DNA from: Euryodendron excelsum
Lineage: Eukaryota > Streptophyta > Magnoliopsida > Ericales > Pentaphylacaceae
DNA length: 64,000 bases
Assembly: GCA_033060915.1 (NCBI GenBank)
Contig: CM065394.1
Location: 29,690,001-29,754,000 of the forward strand
Direction of reading: 5' to 3'
Translations under genes and position numbers: made by a program
Notes under the pieces: model-generated
What the model was told of the DNA's origin: nothing
The model's database searches: none
The model's input: the letters and a program-made list of their open reading frames with translations, nothing else
Shown: positions 38,126 through 50,323 of the stretch, in pieces
Position numbering within the stretch: the stretch's first letter is position 1
Layout of the letters: each line of letters begins with the position of its first letter

Positions 38126-38547
38126 GACCGCTTGGTCCGAAAAACTGCCTAGAACAATGGTGCTTAAGGCTTCAGCAGATTCTTGTGGGCCTGAGAAGCA
38201 ACCAACTGGTTGGATTGGAGATTGAAAGGCTCATCTTGAGCCTGCATGTGTTGTGATGTTGGAAACCGAATCTAGTCGGGCCGGAGATTGCCGAACAGGC
38301 AAAAATGGGGTGCTTATAGTGGCGACTCCAAATCTTTTCCAAAAGCCCTTTATTCAAACCTATTTTCAATTCAAACCTGGTTGCACTCATTCTTCTAGGA
38401 GGTTGAGTTCTAACGAGAGAGTACAGTGTTTTTCCCATTTGTGTGAGTATTCCTCGAGTGCGAAAAATCTGGACGTGACAGTGTAGAGTCGGTAGGGCGA
38501 GATTGGTGGTTTTTAATCAAAAGCTTATTGTTTTGTTCAGCCAGAAG

Positions 38548-40734
38548 TGTTGGCCTAAAAGGCAACCCAAAATGGGGGTGAATTAGGTTTTTCGAAGATT
38601 AAAAGCAATTAAGATTAATTAAAATTAATCTAACCAATGTAACCGTGATCAATCAATATGCAATGCAATATTATCTAACAAATGAAAGAAAACAGAGTAT
38701 CAGAAAGAACACACAGATTTACCAAGGTTCAACCACAAACCGTGGTCTACGTCCTCACCCCAAGACCTCCTTAAAGTCTTCTTCCACTATGTAACCTTCA
38801 ATTACAAATGGGCTGCTAATTGACAAAGTGTTCAGCTCACTATACACAAGAACTCCTCACCGAGCTCTTCAATCTCCAAGTGGTTTTGTCCAAGCTCCAC
38901 TCAAACTTACAAGAGTTTTTCTTCCACAAGAGAACTCTCAAACTCTGACTTACAAATGTATAAAAGTATACAAGTAACTAGCAAACTATCTAACAAGAGT
39001 GAATTTTACAATCAAAGCTCACAGATGAAGACAGGAAGAATATTAGAGTATATCAGTGAATCAGTCAGTTTTATCTTGTATTTGTCTCTTTTCTTTTTGT
39101 ATAAATGCAGCTGGAAGCTTGTATATAAACCCCTGTATTGATTCCATCCGTTAGAGGTTGTTGGGCATTATTAATGCACGTCCAGTCCGTTTTAACGTTA
39201 AGAAAAATAGTCGTTATATCCAAGGAGTTAGCTCCAGGTTTGTGGAGTCAATATTTTCTGCTTCTGTATTTACCAAATATTGTTCACTGACTTCATGAGT
39301 CTGCTCTTCATATCAATGAGGCAACTCCTTGTTCATTCTGTCTTCACATCTTTGGCTTCTGCTATCATGAGGCGACTCTTCATCTTCAGGAGTCCGCTCT
39401 TTGTTCATTCGATCTTCAGCCTTTTACTTCTGTTGTCATGAGTCGACTCTTCATCTTCATGAGTTCACTCATTGATTATGTCATCTTCAAGCCTTTGCGT
39501 CTATTTCTATGAGGCGACTCTTCATTACAATAAGTCCACTTATTGTCTAATTGGTCTCCAGGCTTTTTGCTTCTGTGATAAAGAGGCGACTCTTTATTTT
39601 TCATGAGTCCACTCATTGATCATTTTGTCTTCAGGCCTTTTGCTTCTATGATCAAGAGGCGACTCTTCATTTCTTCATGAGTTCGCTCATTGTCCATTTG
39701 GTCTTTAAGCCTTTTGCTTCTGTAACCATGAGGCGACTCCTTATTTCAATGAGTCTGCTCATTGCCCAGAAATCTGCTTTCTGACTTTTAATGATCTAGC
39801 TCATCTCAACACTGATATAAGATCTTTAAGGAGTATTTCTTGGAGGTATCATGATCAATTAAATTTCTTTAACTCATCAGAGTTAACTTCTATTTAATTT
39901 GGATTGAATCAATCATTGGATGTTGATCTTCTCTTGATTCTCAAACTATCAGAGCTTCATTAAATCAATGTTTATCTTTTTTTCTCCATTTTCAAAGCTT
40001 TCTCTTTCATTGTAGAACATCTCCTTCAATGCCAAGCTTCCTCAATTATATAAAGCTTCACATTGCTTCATTTCTGATTTCTTCTCTTTGCTAGCAATTC
40101 TTCTTTCTTCTTTAAAATCACTTCAATGAGGCTTTTGCAAACTTGATGAAATCTCTTCATACAACTAGTCTTCATTGATTCTTTATATTGTAAAAGAATT
40201 CTTCAATTGGATACCATGTAGAGATCAGACAATCATTGTGAGTCTTCTTCTCATGCAACTTCAATCACATAATTTGAAATTGATATTTGTATGCTTGATG
40301 AAATTTTCTCTTGAGCATTATCAATCTCTTCAACAATCAGTTCATCTTTAACTGATCAAATTGTCTTTAACTTAACATTGCACTTTCTGATAAAGTCTTT
40401 AATCTATCTTGAGTGAAAATCAATCTTCATTAAGTCTTATGCATACTTGATAGAAGCTTCATTTGAATACCTTCAATCTCTTCGAATATAAAACATTTGT
40501 TTGAAGTAGAGATAGGCATCACTCCTCTGTTTGGTTCATTGCATAGCTCTTGAATTTATTGTGCATTCTCTTTGACATGCATTAGACTTAAGATTGAATT
40601 TTAAGTTTAAATTATAAACTTTGTTAATCTGCACATTAAGTAAATTCATTAATAAAATAACATAAGGTTTAGTTATCATCAAAATCAATACGGGAATCAA
40701 CCTTGAGTCAACAAGGGTCAACTTTGAGTCAACA
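38548..40734 (-). mobile_element. Solo LTR, 2187 bp, target duplication AGAAG (SIRE-like copia)
   Basis: Flanked by AGAAG at 38543-38547 and 40735-40739, in the gag of copia A. Same family and orientation as 25456-27184: plus-strand ends TGTTGGCC and GAGTCAACA. The outer end has a small duplication (GAGTCAACA occurs twice, 40706-40714 and 40726-40734). It is about 460 bp longer than its relative, largely from a tandem repeat at 39300-39780. No internal retrotransposon sequence. Confidence 0.9.
39300..39790. repeat. 71-74-bp tandem repeat inside the AGAAG solo LTR
   Basis: The motif G(G/T)CGACTC recurs at 39371, 39442, 39513, 39585, 39659 and 39732. On the minus strand each unit starts AGAGTCGMCTC.TGA, like the 71-bp repeat at 23700 in a different LTR family. 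Confidence 0.85.
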
Positions 40735-40739
40735 AGAAG

Positions 40740-41267
40740 GAGACATGATATTAATTCTGAATATTTTTTAAAACCCCGCTCTTGATATTGCTGCTACAGG
40801 AGCACATTCAAGGCATGAAATAAAAAATATATTTTTTCTAACATATCTTCATCAATAATAGTTTGCCTATATAATTTCAATTGTGAGCTAATTTTAAATA
40901 GTGTAGAATTATACTCACTAACAGTTTTAAAATCTTGCAACCTCAGGTGCATCCAATCATATTTAAGCTCTGGGGATAAATATGATCTTCTAGTGCTAAT
41001 ATATCTCCTTTAAATTTTGTCATAGTGTCAGTGGGTCTTTTACCTAGAGGTATTCAGTTTTTAATTCTTCGTGAATATGATGGTGAAGAAAAATCTTTAC
41101 TTTTGCACGATCCTGTTGGGTTTTGTCATTTTCTTCTTTTTAATATTTCCAAGAACTTTTGCACACAAATGGATCTCAGCATCAACAACCCAGGATAAAT
41201 AGTTCTTAATTGAAATGTCAAGAGCAATAAATTCTAGCTTTGCGAGGTTTAACATTTTCAAAATTCT
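40740..41267 (-). pseudogene. Copia element A: gag N-terminal part
   Basis: Minus strand from ATG 41267: LNLAKLEF-A-D-S..NYLSWVVDAEIHL, matching the start of copy B (SNLAKFEFAALDSSGDNYLSW at 59333). Stops and frame breaks appear within 50 codons. The gag continues across the AGAAG solo LTR at 38548-38490 and then at 28192. Confidence 0.8.
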
Positions 41268-41704
41268 ACACTTCACAAGTTAACAAAGTTTTAGAATCAC
41301 GATAACACAAAAATAATATAAAAAAGAATAGAATTTTAGTTAAATAATATTCTCATATAGGAGATCTATTAAGAACGAAGTTGAATAGATTATAGATATG
41401 TCCTTTGAGAACATATAGAGAGCATATATATAATCTTGCATAAATGGAGCTGTTATTTTCACTAATCACTTCATAGAGAAAATTGACAGTAAGAGCTTTA
41501 TTTAGAATCCATTTCGTTGTGCTTAAAATGCACCTCTAATACCAAAAAGTGATTATTGTCAAAACATAGTATAATTATTCAAAGTATTGAACAAAAATAT
41601 AATCTACTTTGACAAAAGGCCAAAAGGTGCAAACAAACTTAGGCACATGCACAATGCTATTGTCTTTGTTTGTATATACGTATATGTGTGTATCTAAATA
41701 GGTG
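41268..41704. other. Junction between copia elements A and C
   Basis: From 41268 to about 41531 this is leader sequence of element A. The region 41532-41550 reads on the minus strand TTTTTGGTATTAGAGGTG, like a worn initiator-Met primer site. The remainder to 41704 was not recognised. Both the 5' LTR of A and the 3' end of C are missing here. Confidence 0.5.
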
Positions 41705-44700
41705 GATGGATGATTTGTTTTAGATAAAGATTCCTTGATCCATCTGTTTAAATTGCAAACCTAGAAAATAGTTCAACTTACCCATCATACTCATTTCAAA
41801 TTGACTCTTCATATGTTTAGAAAATTTATAAGCAAGCATACTAGAAGTAGATCCAAACACAATATTATCCACATAAATTTGAGCAATAAGAATATGTTTA
41901 GATTCCTTCCTTATAAACAAAATCCTATCGGTTCCCCTTCGAGAGAAGCCAGACTCTACCAAGAAGGTGGTAAGTCTCTTATACCAAGCTCTGAGAGTTT
42001 GCTTTAAACCATACAGAGCCTTTTTCAGTTTATAGACATGATCAGGATGGTGCGGATCCTCAAACCCTTTGAGTTGTTCCACATAGGTCTCTTATTAAAG
42101 AATACCATTCAGAAATGCACTTTTCACATCCATTTGATGCAACTTAAACCCTAAATGACATGCAATGGCAAGAAGGATATAGACTGATTCTAACCTTGTA
42201 ACAGGGGCAAAGGTTTCGTTAAAGTAAATGCCCTCAATTTGGGTGTAACTTTAGGCCGCCAACCTAGCTTTATTTCTTATGATAACACTATGTTCATCAA
42301 ATTTATTCTTGAAGATACATTTAGTTCCTATTACATTGACATGCTTTGGTCTAGGCACAAGAGTTCACACATCATTTCGCACAAATTGACTCAATTCCTC
42401 ATGCATAACAGTTATTCAATGCTCATCAGTTAAGGCTTCTTTCACATTTTTAGGTTCAAATGAAGAGGTATAACATAAGTAGTTAACCTCATTCCTTACC
42501 TGACGCCTTGTCTTCATTGGTTCAGTGACATCTCCAATCACTTGGTCCAATGGATGATTTGGTTTCACTATGGATGATAGTTCTAGGATGATTTCAAGTT
42601 TATCTTTAATGTTGTCCATGTGGATCATAGCAGCATCCCTCTTCTCGTTATTCTCCTTCTCCAAATCTCCAGAAGGTGCGCTATCTGAATGACAATCCTC
42701 ATCAAGTGTATCATCAGTGTGAACTAATGCATCATCAATAACCACATTTATAGATTCCATTATAATAAGAGTACGCAAGTTATAAACACAATAAACTCTA
42801 CTATTAATGGAATACCCAACATATATTCCTTCACCACTTTGGGTGTCAAGCTTACCCAGATACTCTCTATCCCTCAGGATGTAGCATTTGCTTCCCAATA
42901 CTCGAAAGTATTTAACATTAGGCTTCTTATCTTTCCACAATTCATAGGGAGGGCGTCTGTTTGGTACTAACTCTTAGATAGACTTGAATTGCAATGTAGC
43001 ATGATGTATTTATCGCCTTAGCCTAGAATTTTTGTGGAGCTTTCTTACAAAAAAGCATTACTCGGGCCATTTCCTGAATCACCCGATTCTTTCTTTCCAC
43101 CACGCCATTCTATTGTGGTGTCTTTGGAGCAGAGAACGCATGTCTTATGCTCTGCTCATCACAAAAGTTATTAAATTTAGAATTTTCAAATTTCTTACCA
43201 TGGTAGATTTTTGTGCCCTTCTCTACTTGCACTTTCAGACACAAAACTCTAAATACAGAGAAGGTGTTAGATTTTTTTCGAATAAAATCAATTCATGTAA
43301 ATCTATAAAAATCATCGACGGCCACAAAAATATATTTCTTTCCTCCAATACTCTCTATTTGAGTAGGACCTATAAGATCCATATGAACAAGTTCAATAGG
43401 TTCAGATGTTGCAATCTGGTTAACTTTTTGTGTGGACTTAATTTGCTTCCCCAATTGGCATGGTTCATAAACACAATTTGTGGTTTTTTCAAGTTTAGGA
43501 ATCCCACGGATGAGTTTAGAACTAAATAGTCTAGAGAGATTGTTAAAGTTAACATGGTCAAGTCTTTGATGCCACAGCTCAGTCCCATCCAGTTTAGCAG
43601 AATTGCAAGTAATACCACTCTCTAAGGTGATCCCATAGCAATTATCAAGAGTACGCACACTTTTCATAACACAAGTACCTTTTTTTTTTATTATTAAAAA
43701 TAGAGCATTCAGTTTTAGAAAACTGTACTTGGTGTTATGTGTCATATAGTTGACTGATGCTTATAAGATTAGCCTTTAAATCCTCAACAAGTAGTACATC
43801 ATTGAGATTTGGTAACCCTTGAGATTTTATATTACCTTTTCCTACAACTCTGGAGGTGCTACCATCTTTAAAGGTTACTAAACCTCTGTCACATTCAGTC
43901 ATAGTGTCGAAATAAGCTTTATTACCACACATATGCCTTGAACACCCACTATCTAGATACCCCATATTAGAATTGTAGGCCTTTACGGTAGCGTGGATAA
44001 CATATCCTCTCAGGTCATTTTTTTTTTTTATCCATACAGTCTTAGGATTAGCATTTTTATGCTTTGCGGGAGACTGTTGGTTAGGCTTTCGACCTTTCTT
44101 TGAGATATGTTTTACCGTAGGTCTTGCCATATAGTTTTTGTAGTGTTGAGACTGAGCTTGTCTTTGAAATTCTGTTTAAAAAAATTCCTTTGCTCAGCCA
44201 ACACATGAAATCTATTAGACTTCTGACCATTGTACGATCTTCTTGGGTTTTGAATATTATGAGTTTGAACATAATTCACAGGTAATCCATACAATTTATG
44301 ACATTGTAGCCTAATGTGACCTCTTATACCATAGTAGTGACAAATAGGTACAAAATAAGAAGGATTACCTTAATTTTGAGGCGTATTGTACTTTTCTTCA
44401 GGAACAAATTTGATGGGCTTACTGTATTGATGTTAATTTGACTTGGATGGTTTGGCATCATACTTAATACCACATGTATCCCAAGAATACTTTTGATCTA
44501 AGCACACTTTTTCTACTGTGGATGCACTTGCCTTGTATTTCTTGAATGTCAAATTAGACTTAGCGAGATTAGCTTCAAGTTTTAGAATTTTTTCTTCAAG
44601 TGCCTTCTTAAAACCATCTCTATCAAATGCATCTTTCTCGAGAAACTTCACTTTGTCAGTTAGGGTTGCTCGATATTTTCTCAACTGACTAATTTCTGCT

Positions 44701-45998
44701 TGAGCATCGACATTCACCCTTTTTAAGCAGTCAACTTCTTCCAGAGCCTTTTTCAACTTCTTACCTAGTTTGAAATTCACATTGATAAGCTTGTATGACT
44801 GCTTGTATAGTTGATCATAAGCTTGTTGCATTTCACTTTTATCTTCATCATCTAATTCATCCTCATCTTCCTTAAGAGATCCCACTGTACCATTTGATTC
44901 ATAAGATTTTTCGTTTCAGGGACCTTCAATATAGCCTCAGTTAACTCAGAAGTAGCTGTCATGAATGCAGTAAAGTTCTCAGATTTATCATCTCTGTCTG
45001 ATTTCTCTTTCTTCTCGGAATCACTCCATGTAATTGTCAAAACTCTGCTTCCCTTGTTTTTCTTTTTATTTGGACAATTTGTAGCAATATGCCCAAAGCC
45101 ATGACATTCAAAACATTGTTTTTTTACCAGACTTATCATATGACTTCCTTACAAATTTTATTTTGTCAAAAGGTTTTCCTTTAGTTTTATCAAATGAGGA
45201 ATATTGATCTTATTGTCGTTTATTGAAAAAAAAATTAAACTTTTTGACAAAAAAGGCCATCTCCTCAATACCCATATCAGAATCACTATCATCTGTCTCA
45301 TTTGTGCTTTCCTTAATAGAGTTTAAGGCAACACCTTTATTTTTTCTAGGTTGATGAAAATTTACTTCAAAAGTTTATAAGGATCCCACTAAGTCTTCTA
45401 CTTTTAAGGTATTAACATCCCTACTTTCCTCTATGGCTGTAACATTGGCTTGAAATCTCTCAAGTATAGACCTCAAGATTTTTCAAACAACTTTTCAAGT
45501 AGAGATTTGTTCACAAAGGTTGAAACTCGAGTTGACAATGTCACTTAGTTTCACATAAAATTGATCAAATGTTTCATCATTTTCCATTCTCAAAGTTTCA
45601 AAAACAGTTGTCAATCACTGAAGTTTGTCAAATTTTACAGTAGGAGTACCCTCATGAGTGACCTGTAAAATATCTCATGCCTTTTTAGCGACTTCACAGT
45701 TTGAGATTCTACGAAACTCTTCTGCTGCGACCCCGTTATAGATAGCATTTATACATTCACTATTTTATCCACAATCCTCATAGTCGACTCTATCCTAAGC
45801 TATAATAGCTTTTGAGGTAGTCACTTCACTAGTTATGACTGTGGGTGGAGTCCAGCCATTAACAATTGCCTGCCAGACACGTTCATCTATAGATTTAAGA
45901 AAGGCCCTCATTTTAACTTTTCAATAGGGATAATTAGTCCCATCAAGCAATGGAGGTCGAGGAGTAGAACTACCTTCCTTTAGCCAATCCATAGACAT
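41705..45998 (-). pseudogene. Ty1/copia element C gag-pol, decayed and lacking the 3' end
   Basis: Minus strand. Gag starts at 45998 (MSMDWLKEGSSTPRPPLLDG), with zinc knuckle CFECHGFGHIATNCP near 45110, then a coiled-coil-like stretch 44885-44433, protease DSGCSRHM near 43950, gag-pre-integrase WHQRLDHVN and integrase near 43590-43300, a post-integrase block VKYFRVLGSKCYILRDRE near 42910, and reverse transcriptase [14 protein letters not shown]...[10 protein letters not shown] near 42010-41850. The sequence ends in the reverse transcriptase near 41705; no RNase H or 3' LTR follows. YVD[DN]I.FGST and the gag zinc knuckle fit the SIRE/Tork side of copia. Many stops and frameshifts. Confidence 0.88.
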
Positions 45999-46040
45999 AA
46001 GCAATTAGGACCTCACTCTTTAGAAAATCAAAATTGATTT

Positions 46041-46060
46041 TGAATGTCCTGCTCTGATAT
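46041..46060 (-). other. Primer binding site of copia element C
   Basis: On the minus strand the sequence TGATATCAGAGCAGGAC follows the LTR end, matching the initiator tRNA-Met primer site (TGGTATCAGAGC) with one change. Confidence 0.8.
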
Positions 46061-46064
46061 CAAT

Positions 46065-47069
46065 TGAAAGATCTAGCATTTGCCTATGTTTTGTCCAAAA
46101 GACTAAACTCTACAATATTAGGTTAAAATGTAATGGCTATGAGTAACATTATACCATCTAAGACAAAATAGAGAACAAACCATTCAATTAAGAACACACC
46201 AGTCTTTTGCCGTAAAAACCCTTAAATGGGAGGAAAAATCACATGTCCCCTTCGTTGGACAAAAATCATACACTATAATTTGTAGTTCAGACGGTTACAA
46301 AACTCTTTACAATCAAAACCAATAAACTCCTTGATCTGATGATTGTCTGGATCTTGCTCGTATTCATGATTTACTGCCTCCGTGCTTGACCACTGTTCAG
46401 ATCCTCTTAAAACGGGTTTGTCGCCTTGAACTCCTTCAACACTATCGATCTCTTCAATTGGGTTGAATAAGATTGTTGCTAAGACACGTTTCTAAGCTTT
46501 TGGAAGATTGAAAATACTTCTCTCAGAGTCTTTTTAACAGTGACGGCTAAGATCAGGTCGAGGGAAGTATGCTAGGCTTTAAATAGACACAAAAACCCTA
46601 GCAGCGCGATTTTTAAAAATTCAAATTTCACGCAGCTCGATCTCGCGAGAACCCACGAGGATCCTGCAAACTGTAGTTTGATCCCTCGAGAACTCGCAAG
46701 GATCCCGCGAGTTCAATCCTAAATTTTGCGTGCTCATTGTTTTTGCCGACGAAATCCCACGACATCCATGAGGATCTCGCGAAGTCATGCCTAATTTGCA
46801 TGTTCACTATTTTTGCCATCGACATCTCGCGAGGAACCCGCGAGGTCCTGTTCTTCAACCAGCACACTGTTTTGCCCTCGAGATCCATCGAAGTCCCCAG
46901 TATTAGTCAAGATGTATCATACAATTCTCTCTTAGCGCGAACTTATATGAATAAGTTTTAAATCGCTTAAAATCCATTTCGAATGCTTGTGATTGATATC
47001 CCAATTTCTCAAATTATATCAAACTTGACTTGTCATGAAATTTAACCAATTACATAACCTTACATTGTC
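46065..47069 (-). repeat. 5' LTR of copia element C (outer end approximate)
   Basis: The inner end is fixed by the primer site: on the minus strand ...GATCTTTCA then AT then the primer site. The outer end near 47069 (minus strand TGACAATG) is a guess from the TG rule because no second LTR exists for comparison. The LTR holds several copies of a TCTCGCGAG..CCCGCGAGG-type motif between 46630 and 46880, rich in CG and self-complementary. Confidence 0.55.
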
Positions 47070-50000
47070 AACCTTTCGATTTCAAAGTGATGATTTGTCT
47101 CCTTGCCCAGTAGTGATTTTAGGATTTGTCTCCTAAAATAAAAAGGAATATTAATAAATAAAAATATTACATAATAGGAAAAAATAGAAGAGAGAGAGAA
47201 AAGAAGATTGTCCATCGTTGTTTGGGTTTAAACTGGTCTAAAAGCTGCTGTAATGCGAAATATTAAGTCCTGCCACATGGCGATATTTTATTAGACTAGG
47301 TCAGCAACAGTACAAACAGCACAAAGGTTAACAACAGCAAAACTGATCCCCCATACGAACCGCCCTACAATTATGCACACGCTTTTTGATGGCAAGGGAA
47401 CTTCTAGAAGGATATATGCAATAAAGATCTTGAAACCTTTTTTTTTTTTTAATGACGTGGGAGAACCTATTCAAGTTAGAGTTTTTGGAAGCTACTTTTT
47501 GTCAGTAAAATCAATGGGCTGCTGATAAATATCCTAGTCTACTACTCTCGGGTAAGACAACGATTGCCCAAACAGGTAGCCAAGAACATAATTGGGAATT
47601 ATGTTGAAGGAGGCCCTTTCTTGGATTTTAGGAGGTTAGGGTGAAATTTTTTGAAACTTTTTTGAAGGTGTAAAGTAAAAATTCTTAAATTTCGGAATGT
47701 CAAAATAAAAAATTTTGAAATTTGTTAAGGGCTAAGGTAAAATTTCTTGAGGTTTGCTAGGTCAACAGAAAAATTCTAAAACTTCGGGGGGCCAATTTAA
47801 ACTTAATTGTTTTTATAAATATTTGAAATTTATAAGGCCTAAATGAATTTTTGTTGAAGTGTAGTTTCGTCTCTGTTGCAGCAGCTATTCTCAAAATAAC
47901 TAACATCATTGTAGTTGTTTTATTTCTAAGAAAACATCATGATGCAACGTAGAAGACTCAAACTCGGGTGTCCTTAACATTGTTTAAGTTGTACACTCCT
48001 TAATTAAGCAAATCTAGGTGGGATTCTACACCCTTAGCTAAAGTCAAGAATTGAGTATTCTTGACTGTGACAAATGTGAATCCCTTGACTTCTTTAAAAA
48101 AAAATAAAAACAAAAAAGAGAAGGGCTCTAGCCAATTAAATCTAGCCCAATTAATTTGATTTATTAAGTAGTGAAACACATATACCCAAAGGTTTATATA
48201 GAAAGGCCTAGGGACCGACCCAAATTGCAGAAACTTGCCGATGTTCTTATCATTTTTTGAGTCTAGAAAAGTAGACACCACACGAGCAATTGACGCGATT
48301 GAAGTGGGTCTTTGTCATCAAAACAAATCTGTAATTTTAAGATTCTCAAGAGGTTGACACCATTAATAATTTATAGGTGTAAACAACCTCACAAGCAATT
48401 TCCTAAGCATATTACGTGTTGCAGTTTCTCCTCCCAATAATTCGAAAAGTGCAATAAAACCTTCTGTGTATTTGAAGTATGGATCCAAGACAAACTCTGT
48501 ATTGACTGACTGATTGCTATTATCTATTTAAATTGTCCGCTTGTGCTTTCACCTTTAGACTATTGGAGAATGAAACAGTCCACACCTGAAAAATGCTTAT
48601 ACAGAAACCCTTCTATTCTATGCATCCCAAATTTGGACTATTAAGGCAAAGCTTCGAACCATTCCTCCAACTAATAAGGCGCCATTGATTGAACTACTGC
48701 TATGGTGTATTTTAGGTGTGTCAGTCGTCCAACCAGCTGAAGCAAGGTCATCTACTTGGTGGACTCCTACAAATATTTTATGTTTACATGAATATTAGTA
48801 TGTATGTTCTGTGTATGTCTATGTTTATATATGTTCAAGGCAGGCAATTGCCACTGAAAAAATCATTGAAGTCAGCTCTCAGGAGAACCATATTAAACCA
48901 AACCTTCCCCTTCTAATGATAATATATTATCAAGTTAAGAATCAAACGAGGGAAGTCCAACATGACTATTGTACTCATCAAGATTTCCCCAGTGAATGGC
49001 GTCTCCATGTTGAGGGGTGTTTTGAGTTCTATCCCTCTTAACGTCGCCTTGTGGCCAGCCTCCATTCATGCAATGCATGAAGTAGTTTAGGTAGTTCATG
49101 TAGACAATGATCGAGTTTAAAGAAGTAATCAGTTAAAGCCTGAAGGCCATGTGACAATAGAAATTTATTGTTTTTCTTTTCACGGGGTTTGAACATTTTT
49201 CTGCTGTGGACCATTGTGGATTATGGGATATAAGCTGCCTGTCTTTCGTATGTGAAAGTTTTTAGATAAATTATATTTTGTACACTTATACTTTACATCA
49301 AATTTTATTTTATGACTTTTATTATTATTAGTTTTTATAACAATTAAGTCTTTACATTTGTAATTTTTTATAATGTCAACATTCTCCTAACTTTCGTTTA
49401 AGAAGCTGATAGAAAATGCACACGTAGCAATTTTTTAAAGGGCAAAAAGTGTAATTCACTAACTAAAATACTACTATTGATTTACAAAAATAAACAACAT
49501 AATTAGCTTACATATTTAATCCAAAATAATGTCATATGCAATTAACTAAAAAATTAATTTAAAAAGGTAATAAATGTACTCTCTCTCTCTCTCTCTGTGT
49601 CTCACTGCAGAGCATCGACGCCATGCCCGCCCCTACCTCCACACCCACCACCACCACTCCCCTCCCCTACCATGCACCATCTCAAAGTATCCATACAAAT
49701 GCTCACTTAAGTAAAGATTCCTAAAAACTCTTCATCCATAATCTAAAACACACCCACATATATAAATATAAATATATACATACACACACGCCTATACATA
49801 TATATTATATCACAGTGAATCATACCCTCCCTTCATTCCCTAACCCAGCAACCATCTGATTCACTATTTCTCCTCCAATTTCTCAATAATTTCTTGTTGG
49901 GCTTTTAAAGAGAGAATCAACAGTCAATTTGTGATCTTTGAGCATGAAATCACAGTTGGGATAAAATCCCAATCAGCTTTCTTCAAGAGTAAAATCGCAA

Positions 50001-50141
50001 TAAGGGATGGTGGGTTTGGTGGGGGTGCTGATGGAGGAGGAGTGTGACTAATGACGGGATGACCAGTGTGAGTGGGTTGGGTTACTGGTAATGGGGGTGG
50101 GGAGTTGCAGACAGAGGGGAGAGAAAGACTTCACTAAGATC

Positions 50142-50188
<47 letters not shown>

Positions 50189-50323
50189 AGGGGGAGGAGG
50201 GTTTGGGTGTGGTGGATTTTGTTATGTAAATGCATGTGGCAAGCAATGATTAGGAGCTTGCAAAGAATAAAATTTAATTATATTAATATGACTTTTTGCA
50301 TATCAAATACTCTCATATGCTAG
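47070..50323. other. Intergenic region, no clear gene
   Basis: AT-rich. Short frames near 48600-49040 (for example VSVVQPAEARSSTWWTPT and AIATEKIIEVSSQENHI) look slightly gene-like, but I could not join them into exons or name a family. Microsatellites: CT repeat 49580-49598 and GA repeat 50149-50186. Confidence 0.5.
50149..50186. repeat. GA microsatellite
   Basis: About 19 uninterrupted GA units. Confidence 0.95.

Larger units (their letters stand above)
33563..38323 (-). mobile_element. Inner solo LTR of the same large-LTR family, target duplication GTGGC
   Basis: The LTR is 33568-38318 (4751 bp), flanked by GTGGC (33563-33567, 38319-38323). It sits in the outer LTR in opposite orientation: on the minus strand it begins TATAAGCACCCC (outer: TGTAAGCACCCC) and ends GGCGCGACA. 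Shared blocks include the inverted pair around 33290-33360 and 33940-34010 (ACCCTACCCCGTCCTTTCGG...). A minus-strand TATAAATA near 36497-36504 agrees with minus orientation. This insertion, not a palindromic duplication, explains the large inverted repeat centred near 33640. Confidence 0.87.
28193..38485 (+). mobile_element. Outer solo LTR of a large-LTR family, target duplication GTGTA
   Basis: The LTR is 28198-38480, flanked by GTGTA (28193-28197, 38481-38485), inside the gag of copia A. It begins TGTAAGCACCCC and ends GGACGTGACA. Without the inner solo LTR and its target copy it is about 5.5 kb, very long for an LTR; Ogre-class Ty3 elements are the plant elements known for LTRs of this size, but without internal sequence I do not assign it. 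TATAAATA at about 30428 on the plus strand suggests plus orientation. It contains several tandem repeats and much C/T-rich, A-rich low complexity. No retrotransposon coding sequence was seen. Confidence 0.88.
18934..41531 (-). mobile_element. Ty1/copia element A, decayed, split by four solo-LTR insertions
   Basis: Read on the minus strand the order is gag (41267 leftward), protease, integrase, reverse transcriptase, RNase H, purine tract, 3' LTR (18934-19349). Comparison with the related copy B (57139-60327) shows where foreign DNA was inserted: 22077-24704, 25456-27184, 28198-38480 and 38548-40734. Taking these out leaves about 5.8 kb. The 5' LTR is not present on the right; sequence similar to the leader of B ends near 41531 and unrelated DNA follows. 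Many stops and frame breaks show it is dead. Confidence 0.88.

Noticed and set aside
28198..38480. A 10-kb palindromic duplication or inverted gene amplification
   Set aside because: The GTGGC target duplication around 33568-38318 and the GTGTA duplication outside show two nested solo LTRs.
48600..49041. Possible exons of an unknown host gene
   Set aside because: Short frames do not connect through consistent splice sites and no family was recognised; kept only as a note in the intergenic entry.
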